Shown here piece by piece: positions 15,547-25,210 of a stretch of DNA of 34,420 nt. The first letter of the stretch is position 1; each line of letters begins with the position of its first letter. Source of the stretch: a virus; IMG/VR virus record IMGVR_UViG_3300000101_000064, positions 1 to 34,420 of that record, one strand, 5' to 3'. Made by a program: the position numbers and the translations under genes. The notes under the pieces were generated by a model that searched no databases, had not been told where the DNA came from, and saw nothing but the letters and a program-made list of their open reading frames with translations.

Positions 15547-18500
15547 ATGGCTGACATAGGTACAAAATATTTAATAACAGAAGGGGCATTAACATACGGT
15601 GCTCTTAATGTATCTCAACTTTCTGCTGCTGAATTAGATGGTATTTCAGGAAGTGACAGACATACGATACAAGAAAATGGAACTATTACTTTTCAAGACT
15701 CAGATGGCAGTACTCAAGTAATGCCTCAGAGTACTAGTCAAGCAACTGTAGACCTATCTAAAATTAGTGCAGATGTACTTCAAGAAGCTGCTGATGTTAC
15801 TTACTTAGCACAAAACACTAGTGTTTTAACATCAAATATGGATGCTGTGTATGTAAGTTTGGGATTAGACCCCAATGATCCGATGACATTTACAAAAAAA
15901 GATGCTATCTTAAAAGCTGCAGGTTACAATCCTGGAGAACAAGCTGATTTCTACGGTAATAACTCTGCAAACGATGCTGCTGCAAAGATACTAAATGATA
16001 AATGGCAACAGTCTGCTAAACTACAAGCACAGTTAAATGAAGAAGGTAACGGAGAAATATTAGTAAATAATAATGTTGCTAACTCTTTATATGTAGCTGC
16101 TGAATTATCTAAACAGGGAGTAGATCCTGCTTCAACTAAGGCTGTAATTAGAACAGACTATGGAGTTAGTAATGTTCCTTCTGGGGGAAGTAATATAATT
16201 AACCCTGAAACAGGCAAAACAGAATTTAAAGCTACTACAGCAACTGCTGACGATGGCAGACATAATATGCTTGAGTGGGATAATTTATTTGCTGATAAAC
16301 CAAAAACACAAACTTTTCCAGGTGGTGAAACTACTAGTGCAACAACACAAGCAGCAGCTACATTTGGCCCAGCGCAACCAGTAGCACCAGGTAATTATAC
16401 TACTGGTAAAGGATACGCTGGCACTGATCCTATTGTTAGATCTATGTCTGCTAACAATGCTGTAGCTGGTCAAGGGGGTGCTCAAGGAGTTTCCTCTATG
16501 GATTTTGTACCTGGAACTACAAATGTTCAAGTGCCTAAACCTAGTTACGGTGGTCAAGTACTTCAGTCAGGAATATCTTCTGTACCTGATACAATACAGG
16601 CTAGACCTAACTACACTGGTACTACAATGGCAAACCTTGTGTCGGAATCTCAAGGTGGCTTTGGTGGACAGAAAATATACAAAAATCGATTTGGTCAAAT
16701 TATTTATGTATCTTTAGATGGAGAAGGTAAACCTTTAACTTTTGTACCTGCTGGTTTTTACCCAGAAGAGGATTACATTAAAGGTACAAATGAATTAATA
16801 CCAAAGGGTCAAGCTGGTGTTACTGGGGTTACTAAAGCCCCTGAAGTGGCTCCAGCGGAAGGTCTATCTCAGGGTGGTCTTACAGGCTATGCTTTGGGTG
16901 GTGATGTACAAGGTCAACTAAGGTTAGCTAATAAGTTTCTTGGGTATACAGGTGAGGCTACTAAAGATAGCCTAGATGCTTTTCTTAATTCAAACCCTGG
17001 GGCTGCTGCTAAGATGGGTAAGTATGAGCAAGCTATGAAGAACATGGCTCAACCAATACAGCAGATGTATCAAGGTGGAACAGTACAAGGTTTTGATAAT
17101 GGTGGTTTAAGTGTAGCTGAACAAGAAAATATTAACAACAGGGCTATTAATGCAGCAAACAGTGCTGGTTCAAGTTACACGACAGGTGGTGGAAGTAATG
17201 CAACAACAAAGGATCGAAAAAGACAAGAAGCATATATAGCAGCAGGTGGACAGGGAAGGTGGGATGCTCCAACTACTGTTGCTCCTACTCCTGCTGCAGC
17301 ACCTGGTGCTACTGCTGCTGATGGTACTACTCCTATAGCAACTGATGCTGGTACTTTTATACCTACTGATCCTAATCCATATTATGACAGCATTAGACCA
17401 ATGGGTGTTAATGCTATTCAACAAACTCTACAGCCTATGCAGACCCCTGTAAATTACATACAACCTGCTGCTGCTGACTTTGTTGGCTCAACTGCAGGTA
17501 TGACTACTGCTGTAGCTCCTATGGCTGAGGCTGCTAGAGCAGGTACTGTAGAACGAGCAATTTCTCCTACACAAGCTACTCCTGGTTCTTATGGTGCTAG
17601 TACTGCTGCTACAGGTGTTAGTGCAGAAGTAGATAAACTATCTGCTCAGACTGGAGATAAACCTGCTGCCATAACAGATGAACAACAAACTACTAGTGCT
17701 GTTACTGCTTTAGATGCTGCAACACAAGATATATTTAAACCTGCTACTAACGAATACAAAAGAGTACTAACTAAAGACCCTATTACAGGAGACTTTACAG
17801 AGCTAGTTAGTGGTTCAGCTAATGCAGTAAAGGCTGCAGCATTTACAGAAGCTATACAAGAATCCACTGCTACACCTACAGCTAAAGCTACAGTTGCTGG
17901 ACAGTTAGCAATACTTATGGCTGACTTTGAAGGTGGAGAAACCCCTACCTGGGCTGCAGGTTCAATGAGGGCTGCTACTGCTGCTATGGCTGCAAGAGGC
18001 TTAGGTGCTTCTAGTATGGCTGGTCAGGCTATTATACAGGCCACTATGGAAGCAGCACTACCTATTGCTATGGCTGATGCACAGACACAGGCAAGCTTTG
18101 AGGCACAGAACTTATCTAACAGACAAGCCAAAAGAATGCTTGAAGCTCAACAACGTGCTGCCTTTATGGGGCAAGAGTTTGATCAAGCATTCCAAGCTCG
18201 TGTACAAAATGCAGCTAAGATATCTGATATTGCTAATATGAACTTTACAGCAGATCAGACAATACAATTAGAGAACTCTCGTAATGCTCAGACATTAAGC
18301 TTGACTAATCTATCAAACAATCAAGCTATGGTAATGGCTGAAGCTGCTGCACTTGCAGGATTGGACACGCAGAACCTAAACAACCGCCAACAGGCTGCTG
18401 TGCAAAATGCATCAAACTTCCTACAAGTAGATATGACTAACTTGACAAACAAACAACAAACTGCTATGTTTAAAACACAACAAAATGTACAGTCTTTGTT

Positions 18501-19053
18501 TACTGATCAAGCTGCTGAGAATGCATCCAAGCAGTTTAATGCTTCTAGTTCTAATCAAACTAGTCAGTTCTTTGCAAACTTATCAACACAGACTTCACAG
18601 TTTAATGCTGCGCAGACTAACGCAATGGATCAGTTTAACCTCAATGCTATTAATGGACTACGTGAGTTTAATGCTAACATACAACAGCAACGTGATATGT
18701 TTAATGCACAGAATGGTTTGGTTATAGCACAGGCTAATGCTCAGTGGAGACAGAACCTTGCTACAATAAACAATGCTACACAGAACGAAAGTAATATGGA
18801 CTTTGCTAAAACTATTAATGGTTTAACCAGTAAGAACATAGATGCTATATGGCAGAGAGAAAGAGATTTGATGAGTAATGTTAATCAATCTACTGAGTCT
18901 GCTAAAGACCGTGCATTAAGCATAATAATTGCAGATAAAGAATTACTATCGGCAAAAGAGGCATTAGAATATGCGGAGGATGTATCTAAGACGCAACTTC
19001 TTACTAGGTTCTTATTTCCTAGTCTTAGTGGTCCTGGTGGTCTTTTTAGTTAA
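15547..19053 (+). CDS. Large virion protein with 22-residue repeats, probable internal/ejection protein
   Basis: The protein has 1168 residues. The first third has no known domain. GGL-type motifs lie at about residues 440 (LSQGGLTGYALGG) and 518 (DNGGLSVAEQ). An Ala/Thr/Pro-rich linker occupies about 550-780. Residues about 855-1096 form eleven consecutive 22-residue units rich in Gln and Asn, many beginning NL(S/N/T)N(R/N/K)Q, suggesting a very long helical rod. Before them is an Ala-rich helix (RAATAAMAARGLGASSMAGQ). It is followed closely by a transglycosylase gene and more large proteins, the usual order of T7-like internal core proteins. A needle- or core-like ejection role is inferred. 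A tail-fibre role is less likely. Confidence 0.6.
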   Translation: MADIGTKYLITEGALTYGALNVSQLSAAELDGISGSDRHTIQENGTITFQDSDGSTQVMPQSTSQATVDLSKISADVLQEAADVTYLAQNTSVLTSNMDAVYVSLGLDPNDPMTFTKKDAILKAAGYNPGEQADFYGNNSANDAAAKILNDKWQQSAKLQAQLNEEGNGEILVNNNVANSLYVAAELSKQGVDPASTKAVIRTDYGVSNVPSGGSNIINPETGKTEFKATTATADDGRHNMLEWDNLFADKPKTQTFPGGETTSATTQAAATFGPAQPVAPGNYTTGKGYAGTDPIVRSMSANNAVAGQGGAQGVSSMDFVPGTTNVQVPKPSYGGQVLQSGISSVPDTIQARPNYTGTTMANLVSESQGGFGGQKIYKNRFGQIIYVSLDGEGKPLTFVPAGFYPEEDYIKGTNELIPKGQAGVTGVTKAPEVAPAEGLSQGGLTGYALGGDVQGQLRLANKFLGYTGEATKDSLDAFLNSNPGAAAKMGKYEQAMKNMAQPIQQMYQGGTVQGFDNGGLSVAEQENINNRAINAANSAGSSYTTGGGSNATTKDRKRQEAYIAAGGQGRWDAPTTVAPTPAAAPGATAADGTTPIATDAGTFIPTDPNPYYDSIRPMGVNAIQQTLQPMQTPVNYIQPAAADFVGSTAGMTTAVAPMAEAARAGTVERAISPTQATPGSYGASTAATGVSAEVDKLSAQTGDKPAAITDEQQTTSAVTALDAATQDIFKPATNEYKRVLTKDPITGDFTELVSGSANAVKAAAFTEAIQESTATPTAKATVAGQLAILMADFEGGETPTWAAGSMRAATAAMAARGLGASSMAGQAIIQATMEAALPIAMADAQTQASFEAQNLSNRQAKRMLEAQQRAAFMGQEFDQAFQARVQNAAKISDIANMNFTADQTIQLENSRNAQTLSLTNLSNNQAMVMAEAAALAGLDTQNLNNRQQAAVQNASNFLQVDMTNLTNKQQTAMFKTQQNVQSLFTDQAAENASKQFNASSSNQTSQFFANLSTQTSQFNAAQTNAMDQFNLNAINGLREFNANIQQQRDMFNAQNGLVIAQANAQWRQNLATINNATQNESNMDFAKTINGLTSKNIDAIWQRERDLMSNVNQSTESAKDRALSIIIADKELLSAKEALEYAEDVSKTQLLTRFLFPSLSGPGGLFS
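18109..18834 (+). repeat. Eleven 22-codon repeats
   Basis: Units of exactly 22 codons follow one another without insertions. Openings such as NLSNRQ, NFTADQ, NLSNNQ, NLNNRQ and NLTNKQ recur, and a hydrophobic residue sits at position 10 or 11. The period equals two hendecads (11 residues). Confidence 0.75.
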
Positions 19054-19069
19054 AGGTGAGGTAGAAAAA

Positions 19070-19906
19070 ATGTACGAACAAAGATACAAACAATTAGCAT
19101 TAGCTGCAGAAGAAGGTTCAGCATATGAACAATCTCGTGCTAATAGAAATAGAGATAAAGCAAAGTTAAACTCTTTGGTAAGTCGAAATAGAGGTACTAC
19201 ACAAAAAGTTATTGATGAAGTTTCTAATCCTGAACAAAATGTAAAAGCATATTATGATCAGGGGGGTTTAGAAGAAGACTTAATGAAAAGGTACAATGAA
19301 GCTTTTAATGATACACAAGAAGCTTTTACCAATACACAGGTTGCAAGTACTGATGCAAATGAAACTTTTAAACTTGGTGTTGTAGATAATCAGGTATTAT
19401 CAAAAGAGGTTAGTTTAGGAGAAAATAGTCCTTTAAAACCTTTTAGATTAAAAATACAAAAACTTAAAGAAAACTCAGAGTTTATGTCAGAGCTTACTAA
19501 CTTAAAAGAAGAGTTTCCTGGTTTAACTGATAATGATATATTTTTAGCTGCAGCTAAAGAGAGTAGCTTAAATCCTAGGGCTGTAAACAGTCTTGGCTAC
19601 AAAGGACTTTTTCAAGTAGGTAAAGCTGCAGCAAAAGATTCTGGTATTAACTATGAAAACTTTGAAAAATTAAGTGCTGGAAAACAACTAAAAGAGTTTG
19701 CAAAGTATTTAAGATTTAACAAGTTCGATCCAAATAAACACACTTTAGGTCTTATTTTAGCAGCACCTTCTTATAAAAACTCTTCTCCTAATACAGTTGT
19801 ATATAAAGAAGGAAGCAGGGCTGCAAATAAAAATCCTGGTTGGGTTGACTCTAAAACTGGTAATATTACAGTAGCAAGTATAAATAATTATTACAGAGGT
19901 AATTGA
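19070..19906 (+). CDS. Virion-associated lytic transglycosylase (SLT-like)
   Basis: The protein has 278 residues from the ATG at 19070, which has an AAGGTGAGG site eight bases upstream; an in-frame ATG at 18971 lies inside the previous gene and lacks support. Residues about 155-235 match the soluble lytic transglycosylase fold. AAKESSLNPRAVN carries the catalytic Glu at 164, followed by GYKGLFQVG and a later LILAAPSY in place of the usual Tyr/Asn-Ala-Gly motif. It should cleave peptidoglycan so that the ejection channel can cross the wall, like the N-terminal domain of T7 gp16. The N-terminal 140 residues are charged and include one QGGL motif (64-67) shared with other virion proteins. Confidence 0.78.
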   Translation: MYEQRYKQLALAAEEGSAYEQSRANRNRDKAKLNSLVSRNRGTTQKVIDEVSNPEQNVKAYYDQGGLEEDLMKRYNEAFNDTQEAFTNTQVASTDANETFKLGVVDNQVLSKEVSLGENSPLKPFRLKIQKLKENSEFMSELTNLKEEFPGLTDNDIFLAAAKESSLNPRAVNSLGYKGLFQVGKAAAKDSGINYENFEKLSAGKQLKEFAKYLRFNKFDPNKHTLGLILAAPSYKNSSPNTVVYKEGSRAANKNPGWVDSKTGNITVASINNYYRGN

Positions 19907-19908
19907 TA

Positions 19909-20442
19909 ATGAGTTTAGTATTTAATGGTCCAATACCAGGACAGTCCTTAACCACAGAACCTAAGAATGCTGCTTATGAAAGAGCACCAGAGGTCACTGA
20001 CCCTATTAAAGCTCTTGACGTACACTTAAATAATTTAACTAAACCAGAGGCAATGGAAGATGCTTTATATTTCTTAGAGTTGGGTATTGACCTAGTTACT
20101 TTGGTTGAGGGTATACTACGTAGTGCTGTTATAGAAGGTATTCACAGTATTGATGTAAGTCTTATTATTGCTCCAGTAATACATGAACATATTAAAGCTG
20201 CTGCTACAAAGGTTGGTATGGAGTTTGATGAAGGTTTTGATAACCCTGATAGGGATGTAGCAATTCAATACGAGAGAGACACAATGAGAGCTAAGAAAAT
20301 GCTCAGAAAGTTAAAAGATGAAGAAAGTGACCCTGAGTTAGAAGAGATTAATGTGATGGAAGAAGAACCTATGGAAGAAGAGGCAGAGATAGAACTTACG
20401 GATATGCCTCCTGCTCCTATGGGCTTAATGGCAAGGGTGTAA
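19909..20442 (+). CDS. Conserved marine-phage protein (SLTTEPKNA family), unknown role
   Basis: The 177-residue protein starts at ATG 19909, with GAGG about ten bases upstream; a TTG two codons earlier is less likely. The N-terminus (GPIPGQSLTTEPKNAAYERAP) and the middle (EGILRSAVIEGIHSIDVSLI, then IAPVIHEHIK) are a pattern I recognise from many marine and cyanophage genomes, always without known function. The C-terminal 45 residues are very acidic (EEINVMEEEPMEEEAEIELT). Its place between the transglycosylase and two internal proteins suggests a virion role, perhaps a chaperone for an ejection protein. The overall helical pattern and lack of membrane segment are consistent. Confidence 0.62.
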   Translation: MSLVFNGPIPGQSLTTEPKNAAYERAPEVTDPIKALDVHLNNLTKPEAMEDALYFLELGIDLVTLVEGILRSAVIEGIHSIDVSLIIAPVIHEHIKAAATKVGMEFDEGFDNPDRDVAIQYERDTMRAKKMLRKLKDEESDPELEEINVMEEEPMEEEAEIELTDMPPAPMGLMARV

Positions 20443-20443
20443 C

Positions 20444-21439
20444 ATGGCATTTAAAATACGTTCAGCAGGTATTCTCAAAGAACTTGACCGTCAAGATGAA
20501 GTTAATCGTTTAACCCAAAAGAGGCAGGACGAAAGAGAAAAGCTGTATCTTAGTTTAGCTGGTCCTAAATCTTACAGTGCAGGAAGTCTTGCTAGGTCTT
20601 CTTCTGGTAAAGATTCGATTGCACCTTCTTTACAAACAGCTATATCAACACTACAAAACCCTGAAGGTTTTAATATAGGAGAAGATATATTAGCTCCTAT
20701 TATTGCTTCTGGTGATCCTGAAGGTGCAACTAAACTACTTACTGTTTTAGAAAACGCTAAAAAACAATTTAAGGCAGAGGGGTTAACTTTACCTACAGAA
20801 GTTGTAAATGAAATTTTGGCTGGAGTAGTTACGGAACAATCTCGAACTAAACCTTTAGACATGGACAAAATTACTAAGTTTATTGGGCGTGAATTAAATG
20901 AAATGTATATACCTATCTTAGAAGGAATAAATACCACACCAGGAAATGTTTATGTATCTCCATTTACTAAAGTTAAAACACCTTCACTAGATGATTACAC
21001 AGCTTTTGAAAAAAGAGGGGCTGAGGTTCTACAGACTAGAATGACAGATGAAAAAAGTAGACTTTTAAAAAGGTCTGCTCAATTAGTTGACCTAGAAAAA
21101 CCACCAGGAAGCACTGAAGAGTTAGAAAATTCTTGGATTGGTCAAAGGCTTCAACAGATAGAAACTGCTAATAAATCTCTTGATGATAATAATTTTCTAC
21201 CTATTGTAAACTTGTACGGCAGTGCTTACCTTGATAAACTCAGAGAATTAGAGCCTTCCTTTAAACCAGAAAAACTTAATCCCTATTTACAAAATATAGT
21301 AGCTCAAGAAAGAATTGTTCCAAACAGAGCAGTTTTTGATAGTTTAGTTAGAGCAGGTATTTTTATGGTGGGTGACAAAGTTTATTTAAAGGATAGTGAT
21401 ACACTACTGACAATTACAGAAGAACCAGGTGGAAATTAA
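20444..21439 (+). CDS. Putative internal virion protein, unknown family
   Basis: The 331-residue protein is largely helical and charged, beginning with FKIRSAGILKELDRQDEVN and a basic/acidic coil. It has no membrane segment, signal peptide or recognisable active site. The gene begins one base after the previous stop, with AAGGGTG shortly upstream. Its own stop shares an A with the next ATG (TTAATGG), so it is likely translated together with the 1256-residue protein. Position between small conserved and large internal proteins suggests a structural or ejection-complex subunit. Nothing more specific can be said. Confidence 0.55.
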   Translation: MAFKIRSAGILKELDRQDEVNRLTQKRQDEREKLYLSLAGPKSYSAGSLARSSSGKDSIAPSLQTAISTLQNPEGFNIGEDILAPIIASGDPEGATKLLTVLENAKKQFKAEGLTLPTEVVNEILAGVVTEQSRTKPLDMDKITKFIGRELNEMYIPILEGINTTPGNVYVSPFTKVKTPSLDDYTAFEKRGAEVLQTRMTDEKSRLLKRSAQLVDLEKPPGSTEELENSWIGQRLQQIETANKSLDDNNFLPIVNLYGSAYLDKLRELEPSFKPEKLNPYLQNIVAQERIVPNRAVFDSLVRAGIFMVGDKVYLKDSDTLLTITEEPGGN

Positions 21440-24400
21440 TGGCTACGCTAGAAACAGTAAATATTAATGATATATTAGGGGTAAATCTCATTAATCCGAT
21501 GTTAATAAAAAAGGGTGTCGGAGATAATGATATTGAGCCTGAACCTACAGAGCCTAAAGAAACAACTGCTGAAGAGTTTATCTTACCGCCTGTTACTGAC
21601 ACAAGACCTGTAAACCCTAAGATTAATGAAACTGTTAATATAAATGATATTTTAAAAACAAAACCTTTAGTTGCTCCACAAGGACCAGACAACTCTTCTT
21701 TTATAAATATACGTAAAGTAATTCAAGAAGACTTTAACAACAGAAAACTTATTAAAGAAGATATACTCAATAGCCCTAAACTTATGGAAGTAGTAAGGAC
21801 TAGTCTTGAGGCTAGGTTTGCCCCAAGTGTCGAGCTAAAAAAAGCAAAGAGGATTGTAACAAGAGCACTTGGTGGAGCAGCGGGTGGTTTTTCTAAAGAC
21901 TATCGTAATATGTCTGACGAAGATGTATTTGAAACTTGGCAAAACTATCAACGTGCTTTTTCTGCAGTACAATCAACAACAACTGTTAATGAAATGGTTT
22001 ACGGTTACAGAGCTTCTGATGATATAAAAGCAAAACTTGCTTCTGGTTATTTACTCTTTAATCAAATGGATAATGCATTTACTGGTGAAGGTTCTTGGTC
22101 TGAAATGGGAGATGCACTTGTGGACTACACGAGGTTTACAGTAGCTGACCCTACTACTCTTCTTAGTTTTGGTCTTGGCAAGGTTTTCCAACAAATTGTA
22201 ATGAAAACTGGAGCAAAAGTACTTGGTTATAGGGCATTAATGAACACTGCACTTGATACTGCAATTAAACAAGGTGCTACAAAAATTTCTGCTAAAAGAG
22301 CTATAGGTACGGCAGCACTTAAAGCTACACCTTATGCTACTGCAGATGCTTTGTTTGCTATCGGTTCTGATGCAATGCAACAAATGCAACTTATTAACGT
22401 AGGTATTCAAGGAGATGAATCTAAAACATTTTCCGAAAACTACAATAAAACACAAGGAGCATTTGTAGGTGTAGGAACTTTATTTGTTATACCTATAATG
22501 GTAGCTGCAAGTGCTTCTTTGAAAGAGTTACGTAAAGGCCCACTATCAAAAACCTTTCTCGCTTATAAAGACTTTGATGAAAGTCTTTTAAAGTTAACTC
22601 CAGAGAAAGCTGCTGAAAATTTAAACGTCAAAGTTAAAGGTAATATTAAATTAGATTATGTTGATGAAAGTTTTGGTCTTATCAAGGGGGAAACTAAAGA
22701 CTTTTTAGTCTGGGAAAAATTAAAGGATGAGTCAAAAAAAATAATATCTAAAAGTGGTGAAAAATACACTGATACAGAAGTAACAAATTCTTTTTTTATG
22801 TACTTATTTAATGGTAATGGTAAGGGTGGAAAGGGTTATGGTCAAGCACTTGTTGATGCAGGATACACTTCGCATGATGCACTTGTAAAATTGTATGGAA
22901 ATCAAACAGCAGTATTAGCACAGACACTTACATTTTTACAGCCAAAAAAAGTAACTCAAATAATTAAAAAGTTTGAAAGTGATACAGGTTACAAATTAAA
23001 TTTCTTAACTAAAGATGGTAAAGTTCCTGGCAGTAAAGCAACTCCAGAAACTTTAAAAGCTCATCTTACTAGACAGACTTCTTCCGCTGGATCAAGCCTA
23101 CAACTTATTCAATCCTTAAGCCGTTCTGTAGAGGGAGAAGCAGTTAATATTATTGGGCTTCAACTAGGGAGAAAGGTTGTAGGTTTAAATAAAAAAGCTT
23201 TTGACCCTGAAGCACCTATGAGAAATAGGTATGGGTTATCTATTTATAAGAGAATGATTACTTCTCACTTAGCTACTACTGGCGCAAACATAAAAGGTTT
23301 TACTGCTTTAATTGGCTTGAATACAGCAGCAGACTTTGCAACCGCAGCTATTGATATAAGTCAAAGTGCTATTGCCAAGTTAGCTGGTAAACCAGATGCA
23401 GCAATAAAATACTACACCAGAGCTAAGGGTGGTGTACTAGGTGGTATCCGTAGGGGTTTTGATGTTGTATCCCCAGACATACCAATAGAGTATGCAAACA
23501 AGATACTTGCATTAAAGCCAGAAATGGCAGTAAAATTATTCAGAGATGTAACTGGTGATGGTGGCTATAGAGATGCTCTAGGAGATTTTAACCTTGATAA
23601 AATTGTGTATGGACCTGATGGTTTTAAAAAAATAGCAGGGGATGTAGAAAGGGCAACTTGGAAAACTGTAGATGGAGTAACTAAAGGTGCTCAGACAATT
23701 ACTATGGTTAGATTACAAGATGAAATTACTAAACGCTGGGCTTTTGGTACAAATGTAAACATGGGTATAATGCGTGAGTATGGTATGACCCCTGAAGTTT
23801 TTTTCTCTAAGAATAAAGAGAACTGGGCTGCTGTTGAAATGTCTTCCGATAAATTCATGGAACTTTTGGAAAGAGCTACGTTTAGAACTATGCGAGAAAC
23901 TGCATCAGTTAATTGGTCTACGTTACCAGCAAACAATGCATTTAGATCAGCAGCTAAATCTATTGAGGGGTTTACTAACAGAAGCCTATTAGGTTATGTA
24001 ATTCCCTTTGGTAGTTTTCTTAATACCACAATAGCAACTATGGGAGATTTGAGTGGTGTTAACGCACTAAGGTCTTTATATGGAAAAGCTACTGGTAAAC
24101 CCGTGGACTTTGCTAATCCAACAACGGCAGAAGCTTTTGGTAAAATGGCTGTAGGTTACACTGCTTTAGCTGTGGGTATTCACTACGCAAGAGAAGATAT
24201 TAAAAATAATATACCAGTTAATCAAAGAGAAAGGGGAGATGGTTCTATAGAAGACACGCAGTTTGATTGGCCTGAATCTACAATAAATGTACTGTCTCGT
24301 ATAATGGCCGCAGGTTTAGGTGATAGTAATAACCCTCTTGACTTTGACCGTAGTAAAGTTTCTTCTGATTTATACACAGAGTTAGCTAAACAACTGGGTG

Positions 24401-25209
24401 GTCAGTCTTTAAGAGATTTAAAAGACTTTGAAAAAAGTTTGTGGCAAGTGGGTCAAGAGGTTTTAGACTCTGATACAATACCTGAAGCTGCAGGAAAAAT
24501 AATTATCCCTGTACTGTCTAAGCCTATACAAGGTGTGACAAGACCCCTTGATCCTATAAATCAGGTGTGGGGTTTGGTATCTGATGGTAATATGAATCCT
24601 GATTACAGACAGGGTGCGAAGGTACAAAACCAAATGCTACGTTATATAAATAATATAGCAGCAGAGTTTGGTGTGGGGGATGACTTACCAAAAAGAGCTT
24701 CCCCAACTAAAGGTCTGTATATTATACCAGATATATCTAAACAAATAATGACAAGGACTGTTCAAAATGCTACTCTTATGGAAGAGCTTATGAACGCTGC
24801 TGATATGGACACTTGGAAAGCTATACGTTTTAATGGCCCCCCAGAAATAAAAAATAGAATGGATGCTATAGCAGCCCCACTATTTGAATCTATAAGTTTT
24901 AAATACTTAAATAGAAATAAAAATTATTTCTCATTACCTATGAAAGATAAAAAAGTTATGCTTAGGGATATAACAGAGGAAGTTAAAAAGAAAGTTATAG
25001 AAACTATTGAAGCTGGATTACCTAAAAGTTTAAATTTAGTTAGGGTTTTATCTGGAAAAAACAAAGATAAAATAAAAAATATTATGGAGAATTTAAACAT
25101 AGAGGGTAGTCTTGAAGACCTACTAGAAGAAGAAGATGGGTTGAACACACTAATGAAAATTCAAACCCACCTAGATAACTACGATGATATATACAAAAAG
25201 ACTAGGTAG
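21439..25209 (+). CDS. Large internal virion / DNA-ejection protein
   Basis: The protein has 1256 residues and ends the rightward arm. The N-terminus carries two identical ETVNINDIL motifs (5-13 and 64-72) separated by an acidic, Pro-rich linker. The rest is mostly helical, with hydrophobic stretches including FVGVGTLFVIPIMVAASAS (about 345-363) and MAVGYTALAVGIHYA (about 904-918). The size, helical character, last position and neighbouring transglycosylase match the T7 gp15/gp16-type core proteins that form a channel across the cell envelope. I see no catalytic motif. The stop codon is one base from the stop of the opposing gene. Confidence 0.65.
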   Translation: MATLETVNINDILGVNLINPMLIKKGVGDNDIEPEPTEPKETTAEEFILPPVTDTRPVNPKINETVNINDILKTKPLVAPQGPDNSSFINIRKVIQEDFNNRKLIKEDILNSPKLMEVVRTSLEARFAPSVELKKAKRIVTRALGGAAGGFSKDYRNMSDEDVFETWQNYQRAFSAVQSTTTVNEMVYGYRASDDIKAKLASGYLLFNQMDNAFTGEGSWSEMGDALVDYTRFTVADPTTLLSFGLGKVFQQIVMKTGAKVLGYRALMNTALDTAIKQGATKISAKRAIGTAALKATPYATADALFAIGSDAMQQMQLINVGIQGDESKTFSENYNKTQGAFVGVGTLFVIPIMVAASASLKELRKGPLSKTFLAYKDFDESLLKLTPEKAAENLNVKVKGNIKLDYVDESFGLIKGETKDFLVWEKLKDESKKIISKSGEKYTDTEVTNSFFMYLFNGNGKGGKGYGQALVDAGYTSHDALVKLYGNQTAVLAQTLTFLQPKKVTQIIKKFESDTGYKLNFLTKDGKVPGSKATPETLKAHLTRQTSSAGSSLQLIQSLSRSVEGEAVNIIGLQLGRKVVGLNKKAFDPEAPMRNRYGLSIYKRMITSHLATTGANIKGFTALIGLNTAADFATAAIDISQSAIAKLAGKPDAAIKYYTRAKGGVLGGIRRGFDVVSPDIPIEYANKILALKPEMAVKLFRDVTGDGGYRDALGDFNLDKIVYGPDGFKKIAGDVERATWKTVDGVTKGAQTITMVRLQDEITKRWAFGTNVNMGIMREYGMTPEVFFSKNKENWAAVEMSSDKFMELLERATFRTMRETASVNWSTLPANNAFRSAAKSIEGFTNRSLLGYVIPFGSFLNTTIATMGDLSGVNALRSLYGKATGKPVDFANPTTAEAFGKMAVGYTALAVGIHYAREDIKNNIPVNQRERGDGSIEDTQFDWPESTINVLSRIMAAGLGDSNNPLDFDRSKVSSDLYTELAKQLGGQSLRDLKDFEKSLWQVGQEVLDSDTIPEAAGKIIIPVLSKPIQGVTRPLDPINQVWGLVSDGNMNPDYRQGAKVQNQMLRYINNIAAEFGVGDDLPKRASPTKGLYIIPDISKQIMTRTVQNATLMEELMNAADMDTWKAIRFNGPPEIKNRMDAIAAPLFESISFKYLNRNKNYFSLPMKDKKVMLRDITEEVKKKVIETIEAGLPKSLNLVRVLSGKNKDKIKNIMENLNIEGSLEDLLEEEDGLNTLMKIQTHLDNYDDIYKKTR

Positions 25210-25210
25210 A

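Noticed and set aside
18971-19069. Longer transglycosylase reading frame starting at an in-frame ATG at 18971
   Set aside because: It would overlap the end of the 1168-aa gene by 83 bases and has no ribosome site. The ATG at 19070 has AAGGTGAGG at good spacing.
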